From Haplomitrium mnioides (taxonomy: Eukaryota > Marchantiophyta > Haplomitriopsida > Calobryales), in assembly GCA_049999725.1 (NCBI GenBank), contig JBNGIS010004536.1, forward strand, positions 1-21,669: a stretch of 21,669 nt of DNA. Reading direction: 5' to 3'. Shown one piece after another: positions 1-9,779 of the stretch. The position numbers were made by a program, and so were the translations under genes. Each line of letters begins with the position of its first letter. The stretch's first letter is position 1. Below the pieces are notes generated by a model. That model worked only from the letters and a program-made list of their open reading frames with translations, ran no database searches and was not told the DNA's origin.

Positions 1-70
1 CCCCCCCCTCTCAGCTCCACTTGAAGAAACACATTAGAGTGTACTCCGAACACTCAAGGTTGATACTCAC

Positions 71-675
71 ATACAAGGAAAGGCAGAGACAACCCCAAGC
101 TCCTCACTTGGCGGCCTCTCTCGAAGTCATTACCGGGCAGAATTCCTTCAAAGTATCGTATCAGTCCCCCTCCGCTCTGGTCCACCGGCAAGGATGAGGT
201 CACTTGGATTGCCCGAGCATCTAGAGCTCCTCACTCTGCAATCCTCAGCGCCCCTTCAGTCCTTCTTTGAATCCCCCTGGCCCTCTGGAGCTAGTACCCT
301 TGCTTCACGTAGTTCTTCGTTGAATTCCCACTCCAACTGCCACTCGTTGTGATTTCCTTGTCCTCAGATTGTGCTGCTCCTACACAGAGAATGCAGAAAC
401 GACCCCAAGTCCTCCCCTTGGTGGCCTCTCCCGAAGTCTTAGCCGGCCAGAATCCCTTCGGACCCCATATTAGTCCCCCTCCGCTCTGGTCCACCGATAA
501 GGATGAGGTCACTTGGATCGCCCAAGCATCCAGAGCTCCTCACTCTGCAATCCTCGACGCCCCTCCAGTCCTCCTCTAAATCCCCCTAGCCCCATGGAGC
601 TAGTACCCCTGCTTCACGTGGTCTTCTCAGTGAATTCTCACTCCATCCCCCCTTCGTTGCGATTCCCCTTCACGT
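71..675. repeat. Two-copy tandem duplication, period about 310 bp
   Basis: Copy 1 (about 71-365) and copy 2 (about 381-675) align along most of their length. Shared anchors include 'ccccctccgctctggtccac' near 164 and 474, 'aaggatgaggtcacttgga' near 190 and 500, 'agagctcctcactctgcaat' near 223 and 533, and 'ggagctagtaccc' near 287 and 595. The copies differ by many substitutions and small indels, so the duplication is not recent. Open frames exist on both strands, but the frame is not conserved between the copies (copy 1 has stops where copy 2 is open), so I do not call a gene. It may belong to an LTR or the leader of an unclassified element. Confidence 0.85.
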
Positions 676-1105
676 GCAGTCGCCTCGTGCCCTGAGATTG
701 CCTATGCATCAACCTGAACATAATCAAAGGCAAACGATGTATACTCTCCGCAAGTGATGATCCCCCAAGGCCCGATCCGATGAATAGTCATTATGGCCGT
801 TGAGCTCAAAGTGGGAGAATGCGATGCGTGGCTCATTCGTTAGTTAATCCAGTTACTCCAGAAAAAGAAATCGAGCCGCGTGTCCCTTCAATTGATCAAG
901 AAGACAAGTACAACGGTAATTTTATGGGGAGCTCCGAGGAATCTTGCGAGAAGAGATTCCATAGATTCCCACAGAACCAAGTCCGAAAAGGCTCTTCGGA
1001 ACCGAATTCTGAAGTGCCCAACGGAATCCAGTCTACGTAATCTCCACAGATTCTCTCGCAGATCCCTCTTTGTTCTCCTCGCGCCGCGTCGTTTGCTGCA
1101 CTGCC
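676..1105. other. Unassigned stretch without a recognisable gene
   Basis: No coding domain, RNA gene or transposon protein is recognisable. Short frames overlap on both strands near 819-1124 and look like chance frames. The phrase 'ggaatcttgcg' near 940 returns near 2408, and related 'ggaatcc' phrases occur near 1023 and 2367, which ties this stretch loosely to the GC-rich sequence up to about 2450. One reading is that about 676-2450 is a single large non-coding block such as an LTR or leader of an unclassified retroelement. This is inference only. Confidence 0.4.
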
Positions 1106-1450
1106 GTCCGATGCCGCCCTGCAAGGGGGTAGGCTGACCGTCGCCTTGACCGCTCCTTCCGCAGTTTTATCGTACGTTGCTCGAGGTCCGATGAACTCTT
1201 CTCCTTGTGCTGCGTGTCCCGTGAGTTGCTTCGGGATCTCTGGAGTCGCCACGTCCTCCAAAGGGCACCGTCCGACGCCGCCCCGCAAAGAGGTAGGCGG
1301 ATCGTTTGTTGACTTTCTTCCGAGGTTGACCCACGGAGCCCCGAGCGTGCTTCCCAAGGTGCCACGTTGTCTGAAGGCCGCCGTCTGACGTCGCCCCGCA
1401 AAGGGGTAGGCAGACCGTCGCGCGGACCCTCTTTCTGAAGTTGACCTTCG
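1106..1450. repeat. Three imperfect copies of a GC-rich block
   Basis: A block of about 30 bp starting 'gtccgatgccgccctgcaag' at 1106 recurs at 1270 ('gtccgacgccgccccgcaaa') and 1383 ('gtctgacgtcgccccgcaaa'), each time followed by 'ggtaggc' and then a less conserved 'accgtcg'/'ttgac' part. A 'gccacgt' phrase lies before the second and third blocks. Spacings are 164 and 113 bp, so the unit has gained or lost sequence between copies. On the minus strand the block gives similar short peptides in different frames, which argues against coding use. Confidence 0.75.
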
Positions 1451-1739
1451 GAAACCCTACCAAGCTCCTCAGCGCGCCACGTTTACGAAGCCCTCCCGTG
1501 GACTCCCTACACTCGCCATGTAGTCCGAAGAGCTGTTGCGGACTTACCCCGCTCGCCAAATAAGAACTGTGCCGATATTGCTGTTTCGTCGTACCTTCGA
1601 AGTAAGAACTATGCGCGCACCTGAGGCTATCTTCATTAACATTTCTGAAAGCTCGATATAAGAACTACAAGGCCCTTTCAGACCGTTCGCCCCTTTTGAA
1701 CTTTTGGATGTTGGCTGCACCCCGTCGAACTTTCACCCT

Positions 1740-2250
1740 TGTGATGCTGGATTGGCATTGAATCACCCTTTCGGCGCAGCTTGCTCCTCCGTCAATCACA
1801 CCGGCGTTATCTTGATTTTTCGGCCGCCTTCATCTTGCTCGCCGATTCGCAGTTAGATCGTCTTTTCAGCGTACCCCTCGTTTTCTCCCACCGGATAGGC
1901 GCCTTATCGCCATTCTGGCTCAGCCTTCTTCCCGTTGGACGGTTTCCGATGGATCACCGTTTTGCTACTCATGCGCATCGTTTGAACTGGATCGCTGACA
2001 AGTCGCCTTTTTACCTTCACTCGCTCTTCGTCGGCCAGTTCGGTGATCTGTCCCCCTTTCGGCTCTCCTTTGTGTTTCCTCTTGACAAATCCACACTAAG
2101 TCGCTCCTTTGGCTTCCCCGCTCCTCCTCCGCTTGGATCTCCGATGTATCATCCTTTTGGCGCTCTTCGTTTTCCTTCGGCCAGATCCTCGATAAGTCGT
2201 TGTTTTGGGCCTTCTTCCCTGCTCCCCAGTTGGTTTCCTCGCGGATCCCT
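1740..2250 (+). repeat. Degenerate tandem repeat, period about 48 bp, about ten units
   Basis: Units of 44-51 bp follow a loose pattern: GGAT, CG-rich step, 'gat-a-TCg', then 'cctTTtgGc' and 'ctCTTCgT'. Examples begin near 1747, 1840, 1889, 1933, 1987, 2036, 2084, 2132 and 2180. Because the period is near 48, one plus-strand frame (1781-2275, 164 residues, first codon not clearly ATG-initiated) stays open and shows a 16-residue rhythm such as 'ALSPFWLSLLPVG', 'DKSPFYLHSLFVG' and 'DLSPFRLSFVFPL'. No known protein family is recognised and I do not call a CDS. The frame could be open by chance plus periodicity. Confidence 0.65.
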
Positions 2251-2994
2251 CTTAACCGGGGTCCTCACATCGTAAGATAGATTGGAACCTAGTTAAGTGG
2301 GCTCCCCACTTAGGAAGGCGCCTTTCCGCATATTGTTGGACCTCCTCGTGCTGCCACGTCATCTGTGGAATCCCGCAAAGTTCTCCAAAGACGCCACGTT
2401 TCCGTGGAATCTTGCGGGACCTTCCGGAGGACTCCACACTTCCGCCAAGGATCCCAAACTCAAATAGAAGTGTTCGATCGGCCCTTGCAGGGCACGCTCC
2501 TGCTTGCGGGATCGAGGTGTCCCTCTTCCCTGGCCTTGCTAGCCCTCGTGACGATCTCACCTTCTCATTTTCCTCCTCGATCTTTGCTTCGCGATTTGTG
2601 GCCGCTGCAGGACCTCCACAATCTAACTTCCTTCGGAGTGCCGTCGGATTTCGTTGTTGTGGATCCGTTCTTCTTCCTCCTGCGATCGCTTCGCTATAGA
2701 TGGCCGCTCTCTTCCTTCTCCCCAGGCTTTGATTCCCGCATTCCCCTCTCACACACGGGCTCTCATTGGCCTGCTTCGAATTTTGAAAGGTGGCCTCTCC
2801 TCTGGCTGGCGACCATGGTTCCCTCCTCATTTCTTCCGCCATGATCCTATTTCCCTCCCATGACTCATGCGCCTTGCTCTTAGTAGCTGTTTAAGGGAAA
2901 TCCATGGCTCTTGAGAGGTCTTCACACTTGCCAAGGATTATTGTGTCGCTGATGCTTCTGATTTCGTGAATTCTGCTTGAGTGCTCCAAAGCAC
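2251..2994. other. Unassigned stretch between the repeat block and LINE-1
   Basis: Pyrimidine-rich on the plus strand. A small hairpin sits at 2294-2312 (8-bp stem 'taagtggg'/'cccactta', 3-nt loop). The phrase 'tccgtggaatcttgcgggac' near 2404 echoes the one near 936. Long overlapping frames (minus 2252-2842, plus 2365-2844) show no recognisable domain. The minus-strand frame of LINE-1 stays open to 2891, but similarity to LINE-2 stops near 3000, so the last part is taken as fused flanking sequence. Confidence 0.4.
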
Positions 2995-4425
2995 CGGCTG
3001 ACAGAAATCCCCCTACCCAACAAGAAGCAAAGTACCAGATGGATCCCAGAAGGATTTGATTGACGATTAGCAATCTTCTTGGCAGGCTAATATATCTGTT
3101 GCACCAAAACTAGAGCTTTGACTTGATTCTATCCACCAAGATGTTCTTAATTGCTAGTAGACCACTTTGAAGGCTGAATGGAATACCTAGGAATTTCAAG
3201 ACTGTATCTTTTTCTACCCATTTCCAGTTGGTGCCCACGTCCCACCCTTGCGGCTTGGGTTGGGGGCTGATCCAAATAGCAGATGTTTTCTCCCAATTGA
3301 TATTCTGTCCAGTAGCCTTGGAGAAGGTGCTCAGCAGGTCTACTGCCTTCTTCAGGTTCTGTTCTTCTCTTGCCAAGGATAGAAGAGTGTCATTCGCATA
3401 TTGGAGAAAACATGACTCTTGCCTAAGGGGATAGAGATCCCTTTTACTTGTTCATTGAGCGCTGCATTATTGAGAAGGTGTTCCAGTGCATCTGCCACCA
3501 CAAGATATAGAAAAGGAGCTAGAGGGAAGCCTTGGCGAATAGATCGCTAGACCCTGATGGAGCGGGAGGGGACGCCGTTAAGGTTGATAGTTGAAGTGGC
3601 AATTAGTTGTTGTCACCTTCACATAGCAAATGAATTTGTGACCGAACCCCATGGCTTCTAAAGCTTTGAACAAGAACTCCCAGTCCACTGTGTCATAAGC
3701 TTTCTCGAAATCCACTTTTAGGAAAACACACTCTTGTCCTGATGAGAGAGCTCAATCCTTGGTCTCAACTGTAGAGATCACATTGTCCAAGATGGCAGAA
3801 TGGCTGACTACTATGTATTAATGACTCATGTCAAAACTTTTTGCAGCCTACACGCCATCACTTTGGCAAAGATCTTGTAAGAGGTATTCAGAAGGGAAAT
3901 GGGTCTCCAGTTGGAGACTAGCGTCTTATCGCCACCCTTGTCAATCAAGGAGATTGTGCCTTTGTTGAGCTCAACACTGAACCATTGTCTTCTGACAGCT
4001 TCCGAGATCATGGCTGTGTAGTCTTTGGAGATCTATTTCTAGCAGCATTTGTAGAATTCGCTAGGGAGACCATCTGGTCCTGGTGATTTAAGCCCTCCCA
4101 TACTCGCCATGGCCTTCTTGAATTCTTTTTCCCCAAGAGGGTCTTCCATCCAGGTTCGCTGAGCAGAGGAGATGCATGAGGGGATGTGTATGAGAGTCTC
4201 TTCTAGGGCAATTGCTCTTAGCTGATCGTCTGCCCTGCGGCTAAAAATGCTGGACAGATAGTCTACTAACCTCTTTTCTTTGTCCTTCCAGTCAAAGAGT
4301 TCTTCTTGTGCAGGCCCCTTTAGTTCTACGATCTCTGTAGAAGCTTTGCGATCCTGGAGAGTGCTGAAAAAGAACTTGTTCATCTTCTCCCCCTCTTCAA
4401 ACCACTTCGCACTTGATCAGATCCC
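2995..4425 (-). pseudogene. LINE-1 ORF2, C-terminal part: broken reverse transcriptase
   Basis: Segments in several frames spell an L1-type RT. They are 'GLKSPGPDGLPSEFYKCC' (about 4042-4095), then two TAG codons (4039-4041 and close by), 'ISLIDKGGDKTLVSNWRPIS' (about 3890-3960), 'VDFEKAYDTVDWEFLFKALE' (about 3650-3715, holding the first catalytic Asp), 'QGFPLAPFLYLVVADALEHL' (about 3475-3540), and 'YANDTLLSLAREEQN' (about 3355-3400). Then comes 'FLGIPFSLQSGL', a TAG near 3115, and 'LLIVNQILLGSIWYFASCW'. The catalytic Y/FADD box reads YAND, so its first Asp is Asn. Compared with LINE-2, a stretch near 3790-3840 is shortened. With at least three frame changes and several stops the enzyme cannot be made. 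Confidence 0.9.
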
Positions 4426-5519
4426 GGCTCTTCGGCTCTGTAATCTTCCAAGAGCTCCAGAGCTATCGTTTGCCTATCTAGTTCCTGTTGGAGACGAGTG
4501 TTGTTCTGGTCTTCCTCAATCTGGGCTCTGAGAGTAGCAACTTTGCTTTTGAACCTAACTTCTTCTGCTCTTCTAATGTATGCTTTTCTTAACCCAAATT
4601 CTCTTAGCCACTTAGTAACTCTGCAAACTGCCTTGTCCCACCATTTTGACTGCCCGTCGGCTCCTACCGAGGGCCTTGGCACCGAATTCCAAATCTCTAC
4701 CAACTTCATAATTACTGAAGGGTCTTCAAGATGAGAGACATTCAGCCTGAAAAAATTAGTTTTGAGAGCCGAGTGACCCTTGAACATTAGCGCCATAGAT
4801 ATGGGAAGATGGTCAGAGCGAGACAATCCACCAATATTGATGACCTTAGCCCTGTAGGATTGACGTAAGAAACCAACTGGGACATAGAATCTGTCTAGTC
4901 TAGCTAGAATTCGCCCTCTTTGCTGATTGCTCCATGAGAACTTCAATGCGCCCTGAGTCACCTGGAATGGGTCTGCTATTCTCAGGAATGCAACTAGGTC
5001 ACTCCAAGCTTGGAGTTCCAGTCCACTTAGGTTGCGGCCAATGCCTCCTCTACGGTCTTCTTGGTTCTCCACCATGTTAAAATCTCCTCCCATGATCCAG
5101 TTTCTATCCTGAGGAAGTGAGCTTAAGAGCTCAGTGCACATCCGCTGCCTTTCACTCGTAAGGTTAGGAGCATAGACGTTGAGAACGCCAAATTTTCCTC
5201 CTGGCAAACCATCCAAATCTATCCACAAAGCTTGACCATTGCATAGAGTGTAGCTCCCTTTGTAAAATGGAACCAACTTTGCTGATAAGCCGATGCCGAC
5301 ACCACCTTTTGATCTCTTAGCTTCTGTTGACCATATCTCTCCCTGAGGCCAGAGCAGTTTCAGAAGGAACCTACCTTTAGGACCACTGAGCTTGTGCTCT
5401 TGAATAAAAAAGATATCAACGAAGGGCTTAAACTTTCTAATGAAGTCCATAATGGCCTCCGTTTTGCATTTATCCTTTCCGATTCCTCTAACATTGTAGC
5501 TCAGGAATTGTATCTTCAT
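4380..5519 (-). pseudogene. LINE-1 ORF2, N-terminal part: APE-type endonuclease
   Basis: This part nicks target DNA to prime reverse transcription. The start is taken as the ATG at 5519 (MKIQFLSYNVRG). Motifs of the exonuclease-endonuclease-phosphatase fold appear in order: 'YNVRGIG' (Asn), 'FIQEHK' (catalytic Glu), 'LNVYAPN', 'GGDFNM' (Asp and Asn), 'ARLDRFYV', and 'SRSDHLPI' (catalytic Asp-His). All the expected active-site residues seem present, so the domain itself looks intact, followed by a Lys/Arg/Glu-rich linker. The frame ends at 4380. The RT lies in another frame, which fits 'KWFEEGEKMNKFFFSTLQD', so a frameshift of one step lies near 4400-4430. A 348-bp spacer separates it from ORF1; it holds an 83-codon minus-strand frame (5516-5767) of unknown meaning. 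Confidence 0.88.
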
Positions 5520-5867
5520 GGAGAGCAGGAAAGAGGACAAACCATCAAATCTTCCTTACCAAGGATGTCTTCCAGAACATTTACACCTGAACTATCCACT
5601 ACCGGGGAGCTCTGAGGTTCCTTATCTGGTGTGTATAGTAATGCAGTAGGAGGAGCAGCCACAGAATAAGCCTTGCCAGCCTGAAGATGCTGGGGAAGAG
5701 GAGTCATACGTGCTGAAACGAAGGGATCTAACAACTGTGAGGGTCTACTCCTGATGTTCCATCTCACTGAGGGTCTCTACTGAATGCTCCTTGTATCTGG
5801 GAGAGGGCTTGGGGATCTTGAGGGTTAAGGCAGGAGCTCTCCTTGAGTAACGACATTCTATCTTCTT

Positions 5868-7091
5868 CTATGCTCCTCCCAAATCCAGTAAAGTTGGCTC
5901 AGTCTGCTCTGCACTAACTGACTCATTCGGATGAGCAACAGATAGAACATTAGGAGTGTCTTTCCTCAGGATTTCCTTTTGTCCATTGGAGGACCTATCG
6001 GAAGGGATCAAAGGGGAGGGATTCTTGCAAATTATCTCCTCTTCGGAGTCTGAAGTCTGCATCTCTTGTGATTTCTGGCTGGCAGCACTCATCTGGCTCT
6101 TACCTTTGTTCCCTGGTGTAGGTTGCTTGTTGGAGACCCTTCTAGTGGCACCTTGGGTCAGTTCCATCGATGACTTCTCCACTACGGGTTCGGCTGTAGT
6201 TGAGGTTCTAGGCAGGTCCTTGGTGGCTCTAGAAAGACAGCCAGTACTCCTAGCTGGACAAGGTTCATAAGTGGCTTTCGAAGTAGTGACTAGCTTGGCC
6301 TTCCCTTTGCCTTGCAAGTTCTCTCCATTTCCTCTCTTGGACCAACTGGGGATGTGCTCCAAGGGACAGTCTCTGATAAAGTGATCAAGGCTGCGACACC
6401 CAAGACACCTTAGAGGGATTCCATCATATTCCACTTCTTGGATTAACCACTTGCCCCCTGGCTCTTTTAGGCCTATCGTGGTCACCACTGTATCTGAAGT
6501 ATCCAGCTCCATGTAGAATCTCACATGTGTCTCTCTCTCACAAGGAGGAATAACCACCACCTTGCCAAAACTCTCGACCACTCTAGAGATCTGATTGCAA
6601 AATCTCTCCGGAAAGAAAAGAAGGGTGATCCATTTTGGAGCTGCTCTTTTTGCTTCTGAGATGGGATCAAATAACGGTCCCTAGTCCTGAATGGAACACA
6701 TTTTTTTCTTCAGATGGAAGGGTCCTCCCGCTAAAAGTTTCAACCTTGATTGTTCATTTTGGGCTTTGATGAGGAAAAAGCCTTTTCCCATCATCCTCAG
6801 AACTGAGGCTGAGATGTTCAAGGTTCGACAGATTTTTCCCAGCCATTCTTCCAGTTCCTTCAGCCATGGAAAAAACCCTCGAAACCGTCCAATCACAAGA
6901 GACTTTCCCATCTCTGTAGAGGTAGCTTCTGTCAAGCTATCATCCAACTCTATATCTTGATTAGGGAGAGTCTTCTGCCATTTAGAGGGTCCTGGCCGGG
7001 AGGTGATCCTAGACACTGGAGGATGGCCTGGTCTCCCCACCATATCCACTCCAGAAGGAGATCCTTTCTCCCAAGCTCTTGAAGTGGCCAT
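5868..7091 (-). pseudogene. LINE-1 ORF1: DUF4283-like and zinc-knuckle protein, one internal stop
   Basis: ORF1 of plant L1 elements encodes an RNA-binding protein that coats the element's RNA. The first in-frame ATG is at 7091 (MATSRAWEK...); the frame is open upstream to a TAG near 7246, but no earlier ATG is seen. The N-terminal third has a DUF4283-like stretch around 6690-6900 (GRFRGFFPWLKELEEWLGK..., then GKGFFLIKAQNE and GGPFHL). A TAG at 6681-6683 interrupts it after 'CSIQD', where related proteins usually have Trp, and the same frame then resumes with 'GPLFDPISEAKRA'. A CX2CX4HX4C knuckle (CLGCRSLDHFIRDC) lies near 6373-6414. The tail is Ser/Pro/Thr-rich and low-complexity, ending with TAG at 5868. 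Apart from the one stop the frame is intact for about 400 codons. Confidence 0.85.
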
Positions 7092-7679
7092 AACTGAAGG
7101 ACTAACGAGAGGTTTGATTCCAAAGCCAACGTAGCTTGATGTTAGTGTCAGCACACTGCCCTTCGGTTCTTGCCTCCCATTTCCACTCCCTCCGCCGAAC
7201 CTTAGCTTCTCACCCGCATGGCATCTCACTCCCTTGCTTTCCTTTTTTTGCTACTCCCAGCTAGCCTTTTTACAATGCCTAATTTTTTCTCCTCTTTTCA
7301 CCCATTTACACCCATTTGGAAGCTTGCTAATCTCGGCCTGCTTGCTTAAAGACACGAGCTGCAGCTCGCTGGACCTGTCATCTCTATCGCCGAACTAACT
7401 CTGCAGCCTCAAAATTTTTCTCCAGCCCTGCGTGTAGTCTGTTCGTAGCTCACCCGGCATATTTCTACCAATCCAACCTTCATAGCGAGCTTCACTACTT
7501 CATCACTAGCTCCACCATTCCATTACAAACATGTCAACTCCATAGCCGAACTGACTCCTGCACCTTCTCCCCCAGCCTCTCAAACCTAAGCTTCTCACCC
7601 ACTTCACGTTCCACACCTTAGCCTACCTTTTTTTGTTACTTCCTTTTGCTCAGCCCTTCTCAACTTCTATCTGCTCAGA

Positions 7680-7713
7680 TTTTGTCTTTTTTTTTCTTTT
7701 TTCTTTTTTTTTT
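7680..7713 (-). repeat. T-rich tract (A-rich on the minus strand)
   Basis: A near-pure T run with a few C and G interruptions, followed by 'aggtgag'. On the minus strand it reads as an A-rich run, which could be the tail of a small retroposed sequence lying at higher coordinates, or simply a low-complexity tract of the LINE leader. On the plus strand it also looks like a polypyrimidine tract before AG, but no flanking exon supports splicing. Confidence 0.5.
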
Positions 7714-8071
7714 AGGTGAGACTAGCTTCACTTGCAAAAAACAAGCCTTCAGCGGGGGCTTCTCATGCACAGAAAAACCTCGAGCAAGTCGTCCTCAAGA
7801 TGCCCTCGCCGTGAAACCAACACTGCCACGAGCTCGGGTCGCTCGAATAGCCCCCTCAAGTTCCCGAACTTTGTCCAGGAAGAAAGTGCAACTCGCTTAA
7901 CAGCCGCCCAATCCTCCTCTCTCACCTTAGCCTCAATCCTCCTCTCTCAAGTAGTGATTCCTAGATTCTCACCCCTACGATCGAGCGCACAACGCAGCAA
8001 TCGCTGGAAAAAAAAAATTTAAAATTTTCTTTTTCTTTTTCCTAAGCGCGCGGCCGCCGAATTGCCTGTGG

Positions 8072-8207
8072 CGGGCTTCTCTCTGATGCTATTCTTTTAA
8101 GACAACATACTGTCGGGCTTCTCTCCGATGCTATTCTCTTAAGACAACATACTCTTATTCTCTTACAGACGCTTTCTCTTAAGACAACATACTCTAATTC
8201 TCTTACT
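8072..8207. repeat. Tandem repeat, 40-43-bp unit, about 3.3 copies
   Basis: Units start at 8072 and 8114 ('cgggcttctctcygatgcta' then 'ttctyttaagacaacatact') and at about 8157, with a partial fourth near 8197 ('attctcttactc'). The core 'cttaagacaacatactct' is nearly identical in copies 2 and 3. The first two units match each other best; the third has lost the 'cgggcttctctc' half. Confidence 0.9.
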
Positions 8208-8313
8208 CTTTTTCTCCCGTCCGAACCTTAGCTTCTCACCTACTTCACGTTGAAAAACGGGCCTTTTTCTCCTGCGAAGCCAACCCTCTAGCAAACTCCA
8301 GCTTTAAGAACCC

Positions 8314-8394
8314 ATCGCGAGCAGGAAAAATGACCTATCGCGAGCAAGAAAAAATGACGACGAGCAGAAAAAACCATCCCGTGCAGGAAAACGG
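8314..8394. repeat. Short tandem repeat, about 23-bp unit
   Basis: Units 'atcgcgagcaggaaaaatga' (8314) and 'atcgcgagcaagaaaaaatg' (8337) are almost identical, followed by a weaker third unit 'acgagcagaaaaaacc' (8360) and a fourth 'gtgcaggaaaacgg' (8381). Purine-rich on the plus strand, unlike the sequence before it. No function is apparent. Confidence 0.75.
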
Positions 8395-8689
8395 ACACTC
8401 CCAGCCCGACATGCCCATAGTCACAAACTCGTCACAAGCAAACTCCAGCGATTTAAAAAAAAATAAAAATTTACGAGAGTTCTGTCACAAATCACGAGTT
8501 GCAAGTGTCAAGCTGATCGTCTTCTATCGATGAGAACCATCAACGTCCATCCAATGTGTCCATCAAATGTTTTCTATGCAATCGATTCACACACTTCACA
8601 ACCTTGAAGGCCATCAAACCTCCGCCTCCGCCCCCTGCTGCGAGTTAGGGTTCTCGAGTAGCCTGTGCAGGAGTATCATTTAGAGCATT

Positions 8690-9779
8690 GGATCTTCTCC
8701 CCAATTTGCATCACTGTTGCAACGCTAGATCCCTTTATCACCCTTCCAGATGATGCCAAGATCCCTTGTACCCTTCAAGTACCTTTTGACAGTTGGCAAT
8801 CAATACTCAGTGCAGGCTTTGCAACTTCCTTTGCTGATTGAGCTCTTGCATTCCTGTCTCCAATCACCTGTGTCCCAAATATGTAGTGTACCCCTCCAAG
8901 GTCCACCTCTCAAATGGGTTACTCATACCATGCTTCATGCTATGCAGCAAATTCAGGTAACACTGAATAACAGCAGGTTATGTACAGTGACTGTGATGAT
9001 AGACTTATTTACCTTTGAGCAGTCTTGTTGTGGTCGGATGTGTATCATGAATATCCACCACTTTGCAAGTACTCGTCTATCTCCTCATACCATGCTCTTG
9101 AGGACCACTCTAGTCTCTACAGAGACTTCCTAGGAGACACATACCTTGTGCTCCATATCAGGTGCTTCCAAACTGTGCAGGTTGCACCATACCGATCTCT
9201 TCCTTGAGATCTTCATTCAAGAAACCTGACTTCAAATCCATCTGATGGACTTCCCTGTCCATATCTGCTGCAATGGCCAGTTAGCAGCGGATTGACGTCG
9301 ATTCACCACCGCTGAGGCGAATGTTCCTGAAAACGATACCTTCCTTCTGCATATATCCCTAGGCTACCAAGTGTGCCTTGTACTTGGTGACTATAGCTTC
9401 ACGCTTGAGCTCCCAATACCCACTTGCACTCAATGGTTCTCCTGCCTCCTCCTAAATCTCTCGGAGTCCAAGTCCCAAGTACTTATCTTTTGTAGCCTGC
9501 TCCCACTATTTAGTATCATCCCTTTCATGTCTTGCCTTAGGCTAGTTCATTCTTGCTCAAGAACAACTTTTGCCTTACTTTCCTATCTTCCAAGCCTGAC
9601 AACTGGTCTTTAGAAATTTTGTGAGTTCCTCACAGATTGTAATGCCTTCTCCCACTGTCTTCAGATTCCCTCTAGGATGGCTGGTCCACCCTTTGCAAAT
9701 TGTTGCCCAGAATCTGACCAGCTCTCCATCACCTAGGGCAATCCTCAAAATATCAGAGAGGGTAGGGCTTGGATTTGCA
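8690..9779 (-). pseudogene. Copia-D reverse transcriptase and partial RNase H remnant
   Basis: Recognisable islands on the minus strand are: 'ECKWV' and 'VTKYKAHLVA' (about 9375-9440); 'AIAADMDREVHQMDLKSGFL' then 'NEDLKEEI' (about 9200-9280), the RT block normally reading VHQMDVKTAFLNG; 'SRAWYEEIDEYLQSGGYS' (about 9050-9105); and 'VDLGGVHYIFGTQVIGDRNA' (about 8850-8910). These are followed by a gap, then 'KRYLKGTRDLGIIWKG' (about 8735-8785) and 'SDANWGEDP' (about 8690-8717), the start of RNase H. The YVDD catalytic box was not found in any frame. 9430-9779 is the poorly conserved linker between integrase and RT. Confidence 0.75.

Larger units (their letters stand above)
2995..7250 (-). mobile_element. 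LINE-1: L1-type non-LTR retrotransposon, decayed, 3' end missing
   Basis: Read on the minus strand it carries ORF1 (nucleic-acid-binding protein) followed by ORF2 (APE-type endonuclease, then reverse transcriptase), the standard order for plant L1 elements. The RT part is matched over about 1.2 kb by a second copy at 14445-15632. Similarity to that copy ends near 3000, just after 'YFASC', whereas copy 2 continues into a typical post-RT region. So this copy has lost its 3' end (or is fused to other DNA there); no poly(A) or target-site duplication is seen. The 5' boundary is uncertain and may lie as far up as 8300. Confidence 0.9.
7251..8689. other. Repeat-rich stretch, possible LINE-1 leader, no gene seen
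   Basis: No protein domain is recognisable. The phrase 'aaccttagcttctcacc' (with 'acttcacgtt' after copies 2 and 3) occurs at 7198, 7583 and 8224, and 'gccgaact' at 7389 and 7545. The first copy lies just inside the LINE-1 5' region, so repeated leader (monomer-like) sequence upstream of ORF1 is a fair guess. Smaller repeats are at 7909-7958 (25-bp unit, two copies), 8072-8207 and 8314-8394. A plus-strand poly-T run is at 7680-7713. A NotI-type octamer gcggccgc is at 8050. The boundary with Copia-D at about 8640-8690 is uncertain. Confidence 0.45.

Noticed and set aside
819-870. Resemblance of 'gtggctcattcgttagttaa' to an 18S rRNA segment
   Set aside because: Only a short loose likeness; the flanking sequence does not continue as rRNA.
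896-1559. Overlapping minus-strand frames of 120-150 codons (896-1357, 1033-1401, 1167-1559)
   Set aside because: They come from the GC-rich repeat read in three frames; similar peptides appear in different phases and no domain is recognisable.
2252-2844. Long frames on both strands (196 codons minus, 159 codons plus)
   Set aside because: They overlap each other, show biased low-complexity composition and match no family; likely chance frames in pyrimidine-rich DNA.
5516-5767. 83-codon minus-strand frame between LINE-1 ORF1 and ORF2
   Set aside because: Its frame differs from both neighbours and it has no motif; it may be a frameshifted piece of the ORF1 tail, so it is noted but not called.
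7682-7720. Possible splice acceptor (polypyrimidine tract followed by AG)
   Set aside because: No exon-like coding sequence or branch-site context follows; the tract fits a retroelement A-rich run or simple repeat.
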